Shown here: piece by piece, positions 1 through 5,207 of the stretch
Layout of the letters: each line of letters begins with the position of its first letter
How positions within the stretch are numbered: position 1 is the first letter of the stretch
Assembly (NCBI GenBank): GCA_003454065.1
Contig: DMKZ01000165.1
Span: 1 to 5,207, forward strand
Source: Spirochaetaceae bacterium
GTDB taxonomy: Bacteria; Spirochaetota; Spirochaetia; Sphaerochaetales; Sphaerochaetaceae
Length of the DNA: 5,207 bases
Reading direction: 5' to 3'
The notes under the pieces: generated by a model
The model's database searches: none
Seen by the model: only the letters and a program-made list of their open reading frames with translations
Told to the model about the DNA's origin: nothing
Program-made: the position numbers and the translations under genes

Positions 1-306
1 CGATGCTATCAGCCCGACGCCGAGCATATTCACAGGAGACTTCACGAGTCGGATCATGTCATATATGGCCAGTCCCGAATCCACCTCGCCTCCCGGCGAA
101 TTGACGTAAATCCATATCGGCTTGCTGCAATCATCATTGTCGAGCATTATCAGCTGCTGTATCACGGATTGCGCGCTATCCTTGTTTATTTCGGAAAACA
201 AGGTTATTATCCTTGTCTTCAGCAATGTCTCCTTATCCATCGGAGAGTCCTTTTTTTTCTTCTCATCCTCTTCTTCAAGACGAGAATTCGATTCAAACGT
301 ATTCAT
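1..306 (-). CDS. clpP: ClpP-type serine protease subunit, 5' part (truncated by window edge)
   Basis: The first 102 residues of a Clp protease proteolytic subunit, a cytoplasmic self-compartmentalising serine peptidase that degrades proteins fed by an AAA+ unfoldase. The ClpP core begins near residue 28 (LLKTRIITLFSEI, matching LLKERVIFLTGQV of E. coli ClpP), followed by IYVNSPGGEVDSGLAIYDMI at 66-85 and GVGLIAS at 96-102. By alignment the last codon, at bases 3-1, is the nucleophilic Ser; the His and Asp of the triad lie outside the window. The N-terminus differs from standard ClpP: the axial-loop segment (YDIYSRLL type) is absent and residues 9-20 are a charged run of Glu, Asp and Lys. The start at 306 lies 3 nt after the upstream stop, with AAGGAG 10 nt before it. 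An in-frame ATG at 240 (Met23) has AAGGA at an ideal 7 nt, so the true start is uncertain. GLIAS in place of GQAAS suggests a divergent ClpP branch. Confidence 0.9.
   Translation of the reverse strand, partial: MNTFESNSRLEEEDEKKKKDSPMDKETLLKTRIITLFSEINKDSAQSVIQQLIMLDNDDCSKPIWIYVNSPGGEVDSGLAIYDMIRLVKSPVNMLGVGLIAS
248..252 (-). promoter_or_regulatory. Possible internal ribosome binding site for a shorter ClpP start
   Basis: On the minus strand AAGGA follows a run of eight A residues and sits 7 nt before an in-frame ATG (bases 240-238, Met23 of the longer reading). Its spacing is better than that of the site before the ATG at 306. A product from this start would omit the charged 22-residue leader and begin just before the recognisable ClpP core. 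Whether it is used is inference. Confidence 0.35.
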
Positions 307-309
307 TCC

Positions 310-1305
310 TCACGCACTCCTTGCCTTTTTCTTTTCCAGAAGCTCTTTCTTCCTTGCCTTAAGACTCTGCTTGTATTCCTTCTTCGTCATCAAATGCGGA
401 ATCTCTTCCGGAGCAGGAACATGAAGCAGCTTTTCGGGTTCGAACAGAAAATCGCCCAAAACCTTCAATGATTTCAAAAAATAGAATCCGTCGCATATCC
501 TCTCGTCAACGGTGAAGCTGATCTTGATGCTGTCCTTATGCGAAGCCTTGCCGTCAGCCGACAACGCTCTAATTCTTTTCACAGGACCCAAGATAGTGAA
601 AAAGCTGGTCGTCCCCCACTCATACAAATGGTGATGAGGCGCGGAATCCGAAATTCCCAAGCTCGACAAGTTGGCAGTGAAAGCCGACGAATGAAGGCAA
701 TCCGCCTTATGAAGCCACTTCCCGACGCCGTCGTGCCTGTCCTTCATGCCAAAAAAAGACAGGACAAGCGACAGCAGCCATTTCGGAAGATACTTCAAAA
801 CCGCCCCCACAACCATATCATTAGCATTAAGCTCATCAATATCGGAGGTCTGACACCTATCGATATAGGACTCTATTTGCTGCACATAGGAATCAAAAGA
901 CCCGAACACATCGAATACGAGCTCCTCGGACAATTCCGGAGCCTCTTCCGTAAACGATTTCTTGACAATGAACACCTGCGATATCTCCTTGCGCTGCCAA
1001 AGCTTCTTGTTCGCTATGAAGCGATTCAGCTTGGGTCTGATCGCCAGCAGCCTCGCATAAGCTATGAGAATCGCCGTAGTGAGACGCAATGGGAATTTCC
1101 TATCGTCATGCGAGCCGTTGTATTCGTCGAACTCTTGCTTATGCTGCTTGTTGTATTCCTTGACGAATCCGACAAGGTTGGTTATGTCATACTCGATTTC
1201 ATAGAAAACCATGCTGTCGCAACGCCTTTTCATGATGAATGGAAATATTCTCATGTAGTTTGTGACATCATAGCAATAATACGCATCTTTCCTCTTATTG
1301 AACAT
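310..1305 (-). CDS. Stand-alone E2-like acyltransferase-fold protein (2-oxoacid dehydrogenase E2 catalytic domain family)
   Basis: A 331-residue protein resembling the catalytic (CAT-fold) domain of 2-oxoacid dehydrogenase E2 components, with no lipoyl or peripheral-subunit-binding domain. Recognisable parts: RIFPFIMKRR (19-28), the RPKLNRFIANKK segment (90-101), ANLSSLG (211-217) matching the E2 SNLG motif, HHHLYEWGTTSFFTILG (224-240), and VDERICDG (266-273) at the place of the E2 motif DHRxxDG. In E2 the His of HxxxDG is the general base; here that position is Glu268, while Asp272 and Gly273 remain. From memory, stand-alone relatives in other bacteria also carry DERxxDGFYF, so this may define a subfamily of unknown reaction. 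The tail (about 307-331) is a Lys/Glu-rich probable helix. I chose the ATG at 1305 because GAGG overlapping the upstream stop lies 6 nt before it; a GTG at 1341 would need 28 nt of overlap and adds residues unlike the family. clpP follows after 3 nt. Confidence 0.8.
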   Translation of the reverse strand: MFNKRKDAYYCYDVTNYMRIFPFIMKRRCDSMVFYEIEYDITNLVGFVKEYNKQHKQEFDEYNGSHDDRKFPLRLTTAILIAYARLLAIRPKLNRFIANKKLWQRKEISQVFIVKKSFTEEAPELSEELVFDVFGSFDSYVQQIESYIDRCQTSDIDELNANDMVVGAVLKYLPKWLLSLVLSFFGMKDRHDGVGKWLHKADCLHSSAFTANLSSLGISDSAPHHHLYEWGTTSFFTILGPVKRIRALSADGKASHKDSIKISFTVDERICDGFYFLKSLKVLGDFLFEPEKLLHVPAPEEIPHLMTKKEYKQSLKARKKELLEKKKARSA

Positions 1306-1313
1306 TCGAAACC

Positions 1314-2204
1314 TCAAACAAGCCCAGCGATTATCCGCCACTCTCCGTTTCCGGATTTCATTATCTCATCGCGTTTGAAAGACCTGACCCCCTTCTCTTC
1401 ATTTTCGGCTTTAACGATTTGTGAAATGAAATTCATATCCACCACCCTGAACGACTCGTTCGGAGCCGTAACTATCCTATCGCCTTTCGACGGAAAATTC
1501 TTCTTCTGGGACTTGTAGAACTCCTCTTCGAAAGCGAAACAGCAGAAGAATTTGCCGCAAGGACCTTGCATTTTCGCCGAGTTCAGCGATTCCTTCTGCT
1601 CCTTGACCTTCTTGAGCGTAACGCATGAACGATCGACAACATTCGAAATGCTTCTGCAACAAAGCTTTCTGCCGCAAATCCCATAGCAATCCGAATTCCT
1701 GGCTTCGGCCTTGAAGGACATCTGCTGGAGGTTGATGCTCATCTTGAACTCTTTTCCCAACGGCGCCAGAAGCGGCCTGAAGTCAACCCTTGACGGCGAA
1801 GAGAAAAACAATACGATCAGTTTGGAAAAAGGCATCAGGTGAGCGTTTATGAGGTTCATTTTCACGCCGACGCTTTCTATTATCCTGCTTGCGCGCCTCA
1901 TGCAATCCTCTTCCTTTTCGGAGTTTTCGCGAAACAAGCGCAGATCCTCCTCGGTGGCAATGCGAATGACGTTTATCTGCGTTTCGGAATTGCCCTTGCA
2001 TCTGCACTCATCCAGCACATCGACAATGTCATTATCGCTCATTCCGCCAAAAGGTATGTTCGCTACGAGCTTGTCCCCTGCGCCGAGCCTTCGACCTTCA
2101 AAAAAACCAACGAAGCGCCTGTTCGCAACCGGATAGAAAAGATGATACGCCCTCAAACGCCCTTCAGAAGAGTCTACGCCCGAACCGATTTCCGCAATTT
2201 CCAT
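1314..2204 (-). CDS. PSP1 domain protein, RicT/YaaT-like
   Basis: A 296-residue cytoplasmic PSP1-family protein. The diagnostic part is residues 173-222: CYGICGRKLCC (173-183), an isolated Cys194, the segment KEQKESLNSAKMQGPCGKFFCC (201-222, matching the family pattern KxQxLSLNPxKxxGxCGRLxCC). In Bacillus subtilis the homologue YaaT (RicT) forms the RicA-RicF-RicT complex, which binds [4Fe-4S] clusters and promotes RNase Y-dependent mRNA processing; the conserved Cys residues are probable metal or cluster ligands. The N-terminal half (about 15-85) fits the family only loosely and has an extra CxC at 67-69. The C-terminal part (240-290) resembles the small beta domain that follows the Cys motifs in relatives. 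The start ATG is 3 nt after the upstream stop, with AGGA 8 nt before it. RicA and RicF partners are not in the window, so the family call is strong but the RNA-processing role is inferred. Confidence 0.9.
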   Translation of the reverse strand: MEIAEIGSGVDSSEGRLRAYHLFYPVANRRFVGFFEGRRLGAGDKLVANIPFGGMSDNDIVDVLDECRCKGNSETQINVIRIATEEDLRLFRENSEKEEDCMRRASRIIESVGVKMNLINAHLMPFSKLIVLFFSSPSRVDFRPLLAPLGKEFKMSINLQQMSFKAEARNSDCYGICGRKLCCRSISNVVDRSCVTLKKVKEQKESLNSAKMQGPCGKFFCCFAFEEEFYKSQKKNFPSKGDRIVTAPNESFRVVDMNFISQIVKAENEEKGVRSFKRDEIMKSGNGEWRIIAGLV

Positions 2205-2207
2205 ACG

Positions 2208-3530
2208 TCATATCCTAAAATCGAATTCTATGTTGTTTTCGCGCGCTATAAGCGTGAGGTTCCTTTCCTTAATGTCGTAAACGGACGTATGCGCAGTATA
2301 AAGCACATTGCGATCCTTCGGCCTATTCGACTTTAGCGAAAGCATCTTGCGTATTTCCGATTGATTTGAGAAAACGCTGTCGAAATAATCGAGGAAGAAC
2401 CTGTTGCCATCGAAGTTCTCGTCTATCTCATCAAGACTCGGCGGATTGAACATGAACATGCCCTTATCGGTATAGCATTCCGAATACCAGAACGAATTCG
2501 GATCCGACGCATCATACGCTTTCGAATAATACATGTCCTTCATGACGTTTATGATAGCCCGTCTGCTAGTCATCCCGCGCTGCCTGTCCCTAAGGATGTC
2601 ATAACGCTCCTGCCCCATCATCGAATAGGAGCTGAGGTTGTTGAACGAATAATCCGTCATGACAGTCGCATCAGCATCAACGAACATTTCACCGTCTATG
2701 AATTCCACGCAAACGCAATTATCATTATCGGCGATCATGAAATGATAGCCCCTATCCTTATCATCGGTAGTAGGATAATCCAGAAGCTTCTTTTTCCTCA
2801 ATATGTCAACCGCATTCTCAGCCGAAGACGCCTTGTCGAGCAGATATCTCACGGACATGATTATGAATATGCCTTCATCATCCTCCGTTCCGCCATCTTT
2901 AAGCTCCTTGGAGTTCAAAACACTGCAATCCCGCATCCTATCCTCGAAACTCCGCTTCTCCTTGATCTTGACCATGTTTTTTATCATTTCCTCGCGTCTT
3001 TTAGGGCTGAAGTTCCCATGCTTGTACAAATCCAATACCGTTTCGGGTGAAAAGTCGCTAACCGGATAGGAACTCAGCGTCACCACGACTCCGTTCTCGT
3101 TTATGCCATCAACCAGAAGGAACGGCAGCACTTTGTAATAAGAATCGAATTTCAAGGCCTTGCTGACAAACTCATCGTTCATAGAATCGAAACCGGGAGC
3201 CACGCCAACGCTGGAAAACCGACCATCGCCTTTCTTGGTTCTCACCACGAAGGTCGCAGCATCCCTGATATAGTCGTTGTAGTTTCTCGCCAAGATTCCA
3301 TTCTGCTCTACGGTTGACGTAAAGCCCAAATCGAATCTGATGCTTGATTTGTCGATGTCATCTCTTTCCTTACCGCGGACATCCCTGAGTATGCTCATCG
3401 CATAAGCATAATCGGAATTGTCGAATTCCACCTCATACAAGCCTTTTTGAAGCATCTTGCTCTTCATGGTCGCGCATGACGAGACCAAACCAAGCAAAAC
3501 AACCAAACCTAAAAACAATGTCTTCTTCAT
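2208..3530 (-). CDS. Exported lipoprotein, choloylglycine / linear amide C-N hydrolase-like, probably lacking the catalytic Cys
   Basis: A 440-residue protein with a lipoprotein signal (MKK, hydrophobic stretch, VSSC with Cys19), so it should be exported and lipid-anchored. The rest resembles the Ntn-fold choloylglycine hydrolase / linear amide C-N hydrolase family: ILARNYN (79-85, family LxGRNxD), LLVDGINENGVVV (138-150, family DGxNExGL), HFMIADNDNCVCVEFIDGEM (263-282), ATVMTDYSF (288-296, family VxTN), GQERYDIL (306-313, family RERYxxL), and TAHTSVYDIKERNLTL (412-427). The family uses an N-terminal-type Cys about 16 residues before the RN pair; here no Cys lies between 19 and 202, and that place reads RFDLGF. 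The usual Asp after RN is Asn85 and the usual VTN Asn is Asp293, so a pseudoenzyme or altered chemistry is likely. The ATG at 3530 has GGTG 6 nt before it and is preferred to a GTG three codons upstream. The stop is 3 nt from the PSP1 gene. Confidence 0.75.
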   Translation of the reverse strand: MKKTLFLGLVVLLGLVSSCATMKSKMLQKGLYEVEFDNSDYAYAMSILRDVRGKERDDIDKSSIRFDLGFTSTVEQNGILARNYNDYIRDAATFVVRTKKGDGRFSSVGVAPGFDSMNDEFVSKALKFDSYYKVLPFLLVDGINENGVVVTLSSYPVSDFSPETVLDLYKHGNFSPKRREEMIKNMVKIKEKRSFEDRMRDCSVLNSKELKDGGTEDDEGIFIIMSVRYLLDKASSAENAVDILRKKKLLDYPTTDDKDRGYHFMIADNDNCVCVEFIDGEMFVDADATVMTDYSFNNLSSYSMMGQERYDILRDRQRGMTSRRAIINVMKDMYYSKAYDASDPNSFWYSECYTDKGMFMFNPPSLDEIDENFDGNRFFLDYFDSVFSNQSEIRKMLSLKSNRPKDRNVLYTAHTSVYDIKERNLTLIARENNIEFDFRI

Positions 3531-3565
3531 AAATATCACCGATAACCCGCAAACCGCGACTATGC

Positions 3566-4537
3566 CTATGTTGCCGAATGTACGACTACGGACAAATGGA
3601 ATTCAAGCCCTCGTTCCTCATCCGCAGCCACAACGCGCGCGATTCCAGCGGCCATGCCGTGAGCGCGGCCCACTGTCGAGTCGGATTCGTTGTCAAAGGA
3701 CAATATAGTCGGATTCAGACTGCTCCATTTGAGATTGACGTCGCCGATGCCCTCAGGCAAAACCTCCTGAAGATATCCATTCAGCTGCAAATGATCAGTC
3801 GGATAGAACTTAGCGTAATCGACCTCAAGCGGAATCACGGATATGGTGCATTTCTTCTCGAGCTTTCCGTCTTCGGTCACTACTTCGATATCATAGCTTC
3901 CCGGAGCCATGGCTACAAGCTCAAGCAGCGCATCTACGGTTTCGGGGTTGAACACCCTCACCACCTTATCGCTCTCCTCAGCCAGACGCCAATGCACCTT
4001 TCTGTTCGCAGCGTTCTCCGGTAGCACAAGAGCCTTCACATTCAATCCCGATCCGCTCATGATCGCATTTGCCGAATAATCCTCTTCGAAAGTCACTTCC
4101 GTAACGCGCACAGGGTCGTAATACGCGTACAAGGACGCGCTTTCAGTGAAGAAGTAAGACGTCAGGTCTGTCTTGTCCAGGCTCGGACGCTGTCGAAGAA
4201 ACTCCTTACCCATCATATCGGCAGATATCGAATCAGGAGCCGAATACTTGCCGGTTTCGACCAAATCCGAGCCGTCGGCAGACAAAAAGAATTTCGTCAG
4301 CACGTACCTGTCTATCTTGAATTCTTCGAACAACGCCTCGCTATCCCTTTTGGAAAATGCGGAGCCTTTGCGAAATGAAACCGATTTGGCCTTAACCTGA
4401 TACCCATTGTCGTTTTCCTTGGGAATCATATAGACGAATCTCATTTCATCGTACAAATCCACTATGTCGATTTGCTTGCATGCCGAAAGCGACAGCAAGA
4501 GCGCCATGAAGAGCAAATACGAAAGCTTCCGCAACAT
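3566..4537 (-). CDS. Lipoprotein with two tandem bacterial Ig-like (Big_2-type) domains
   Basis: A 323-residue predicted lipoprotein. The signal is MLRK followed by a hydrophobic stretch and the lipobox LSAC with Cys20. Residues 21-140 are a region I do not recognise, rich in charged and aromatic residues. Two beta-rich repeats follow. The first, about 144-234, begins VTEVTF and contains LPENAANRKVHW and a closing EKKCTISV; the second, about 238-320, contains LKWSSLNPTILSF, then GRAHGMAAGIARVVA. These match the Big_2 pattern (LxP..a.n..v.Wsssnp.va.v...G.vta...G.a.It...) common in surface and periplasmic proteins, where such domains usually act as spacers or binding modules. The ATG lies 10 nt after the subunit K stop, with AAGG overlapping that stop 8 nt upstream, suggesting co-translation with the ATPase genes. 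A second lipoprotein gene follows 35 nt on. No enzymatic motif is visible; ligand and role are unknown. Confidence 0.8.
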   Translation of the reverse strand: MLRKLSYLLFMALLLSLSACKQIDIVDLYDEMRFVYMIPKENDNGYQVKAKSVSFRKGSAFSKRDSEALFEEFKIDRYVLTKFFLSADGSDLVETGKYSAPDSISADMMGKEFLRQRPSLDKTDLTSYFFTESASLYAYYDPVRVTEVTFEEDYSANAIMSGSGLNVKALVLPENAANRKVHWRLAEESDKVVRVFNPETVDALLELVAMAPGSYDIEVVTEDGKLEKKCTISVIPLEVDYAKFYPTDHLQLNGYLQEVLPEGIGDVNLKWSSLNPTILSFDNESDSTVGRAHGMAAGIARVVAADEERGLEFHLSVVVHSAT

Positions 4538-4547
4538 AAGCCTGACC

Positions 4548-4994
4548 TTATTGCAGCAAAAGCATGCCCAGAATCAATGTGAACAAAGCTACCGTCTCTA
4601 TTATTCCTACGACAATGAAATAGTTGGCTGTTCCCTTCTCCGTTTCAGCCAAGCTATCGCATGCCGCAGCAGCCGCCTTGCCCTGAAAAAACGCGCTGAA
4701 CCCTATCGCTATACCCGCAAAAAAGCCTACAGCCAAACCAAGCATCGGAGTCCTGGAAACCGCACCGGAAGCTGCGGAATTGGAAATGAAAGTGGATAGA
4801 AGATAACCGTATATCGTTTGCGTAAGCGGCGCACCGGAAAACGCAACCATGGTGAATGGAGCCTTTTTAGATTGCATATAGCACTTTTTCCATCCGCCTA
4901 TGGCGCCCTGAGATGCTATGCCGGTTCCAAACGCCGAACCCAATGCGCTGAAACACAAAGCGCAAGCCAAGCCGATTCCAACCAAATAATCCAT
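4548..4994 (-). CDS. ntpK: V/A-type ATPase subunit K (membrane rotor proteolipid)
   Basis: A complete 148-residue proteolipid that forms the membrane rotor ring of a V/A-type ATPase, carrying ions across the cytoplasmic membrane as the ring turns. It has the doubled-hairpin form with four membrane helices at about 4-30, 46-71, 84-112 and 122-147. Glycine-rich ALGSAFGTGIA (17-27) is typical of helix 1. Only helix 4 carries the ion-binding acid (Glu133 in GIIETVALF); helix 2 has PLTQTIYG (56-63) instead. In Enterococcus hirae NtpK the Na+ is held by Thr64, Gln65, Gln110 and Glu139 with Tyr68 nearby; the matching residues here are Thr58, Gln59, Gln104, Glu133 and Tyr62, so Na+ transport is plausible. 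It follows subunit I by 71 nt, as in other V/A-ATPase operons. AAGGAG stands 6 nt before the ATG, the strongest ribosome site in the window, fitting the high copy number of this subunit. Confidence 0.96.
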   Translation of the reverse strand: MDYLVGIGLACALCFSALGSAFGTGIASQGAIGGWKKCYMQSKKAPFTMVAFSGAPLTQTIYGYLLSTFISNSAASGAVSRTPMLGLAVGFFAGIAIGFSAFFQGKAAAAACDSLAETEKGTANYFIVVGIIETVALFTLILGMLLLQ

Positions 4995-5000
4995 ATATTT

Positions 5001-5006
5001 CTCCTT
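5001..5006 (-). promoter_or_regulatory. Strong Shine-Dalgarno site of subunit K
   Basis: AAGGAG on the minus strand, 6 nt before the subunit K ATG. It is close to a perfect match to the anti-SD sequence and supports the chosen start. It also shows that the organism uses SD-led initiation, which counts against a Bacteroidota origin. Confidence 0.75.
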
Positions 5007-5010
5007 ACAA

Positions 5011-5026
5011 GAGGGTTCAAGCCCTC
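5011..5026 (-). promoter_or_regulatory. Small hairpin just upstream of the subunit K ribosome site
   Basis: On the minus strand GAGGG and CCCTC form a perfect 5-bp inverted repeat around a 6-nt loop (CTTGAA). It ends 4 nt before AAGGAG. No U-run follows, so it does not look like an intrinsic terminator. It could keep the ribosome site open or mark an mRNA processing or stabilising point between subunits I and K. A short stem like this can also occur by chance. Confidence 0.3.
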
Positions 5027-5065
5027 ACCATACTCAAAACAACAATTCTCTTAAAACCCGATGCA

Positions 5066-5207
5066 TCATTCGAACGGGTGATATTCATATCCGGACCACT
5101 CGAGTCCAAGCTGATTCGAAAATTCCATCACATTCAACCTGACGCCATGCACGACCACCGAAAGCAAGCCCATGACGAGATTGAGAACATGACCTATCGC
5201 CAAAATC
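5066..5207 (-). CDS. ntpI: V/A-type ATPase subunit I, C-terminal end (truncated by window edge)
   Basis: The last 46 residues and the TGA stop of subunit I, the large membrane stator subunit (the a-subunit counterpart) that forms the ion path against the K ring. The translated end runs ILAIGHVLNLVMGLL, then VVVHGVRLNVMEFSNQLGLE and WSGYEYHPFE. The pattern GHxxN...VHGxRLxxxEF...G.EWSG..Y.PF is the typical C-terminus of this subunit, comprising the end of the last membrane helix and a short cytoplasmic tail. The gene continues beyond the right edge. Subunit K follows after 71 nt. The I-K order with no subunit E after K matches V/A-ATPase operons of spirochaetes and Bacteroidota. The short length of the fragment is the only limit on the call. 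Confidence 0.93.
   Translation of the reverse strand, partial: ILAIGHVLNLVMGLLSVVVHGVRLNVMEFSNQLGLEWSGYEYHPFE

Noticed and set aside
1306..1341. Extended GTG start of the E2-like protein overlapping the PSP1 gene
   Set aside because: The added 12 residues do not resemble the family, the start is GTG, and an ATG with a well-spaced GAGG lies just downstream at 1305.
538..1518. A long plus-strand open frame of 326 codons
   Set aside because: It lies antisense to the E2-like and PSP1 genes, crosses their junction, has no recognisable domain and no good ribosome site. The minus-strand frames give clear family motifs.
1839..2336. A plus-strand open frame of 165 codons across the PSP1 start and the lipoprotein end
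   Set aside because: It is antisense to two supported genes and shows no family features; best explained as a shadow frame.
3531..3565. A terminator or promoter in the gap between the two lipoprotein genes
   Set aside because: I found no stable inverted repeat, no U-run and no credible -35/-10 pair in these 35 nt.
5011..5026. Intrinsic terminator after subunit I
   Set aside because: The stem is only 5 bp and is followed by TTGTAAGGAG rather than a U-run; termination here would also separate I from K.
5027..5065. Possible promoter between subunits I and K (TTTAAG, 17 nt, TATGGT on the minus strand)
   Set aside because: Both boxes match poorly and the genes are normally co-transcribed; not strong enough to annotate.

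Overview
The window is a stretch of tightly packed bacterial genes, all transcribed from the minus strand (right to left), with moderate GC content. In transcription order it holds: the 3' end of a V/A-type ATPase subunit I gene (5066-5207), the complete proteolipid subunit K gene (4548-4994), a lipoprotein with two Ig-like domains (3566-4537), a lipoprotein related to choloylglycine / linear amide C-N hydrolases (2208-3530), a RicT/YaaT-like PSP1 protein (1314-2204), a stand-alone CAT-fold protein related to 2-oxoacid dehydrogenase E2 (310-1305), and the 5' part of a ClpP-type protease gene (1-306). The window cuts clpP exactly at its predicted catalytic Ser codon. Gaps are 71, 10, 35, 3, -3 (an overlap of the stop codon region with the next RBS, 8 nt between stop and ATG) and 3 nt, so one long transcription unit, or a few overlapping ones, is likely. 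I see no convincing promoter or terminator and no RNA gene, insertion sequence or CRISPR array.

Likely source: a bacterium with a rotary V/A-ATPase whose operon ends in I-K. That order (E-x-A-B-D-I-K) is known from spirochaetes such as Treponema and Borrelia and from Bacteroidota, whereas Enterococcus has the E subunit after K. Several genes carry recognisable Shine-Dalgarno sequences (AAGGAG before subunit K), which argues against Bacteroidota. The subunit K wording (ALGSAFGTG, GAPLTQTIYG) also looks spirochaetal from memory. Spirochaetota is therefore the best inference, but the sequence alone does not prove it.

Functional reading: the right end is the membrane rotor/stator part of an ion-translocating ATPase, and subunit K keeps all the side chains that bind Na+ in Enterococcus NtpK. 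Two exported lipoproteins follow directly, then three cytoplasmic proteins (a Cys-rich PSP1 protein, an E2-like protein, a ClpP variant). No known pathway joins these seven genes.

The most notable points are apparent loss or change of catalytic residues in two enzyme-like proteins (no nucleophilic Cys in the C-N hydrolase-like lipoprotein; Glu in place of the catalytic His in the E2-like protein) and a ClpP variant lacking the usual axial-loop N-terminus. No wholly new system is demonstrable from this window.
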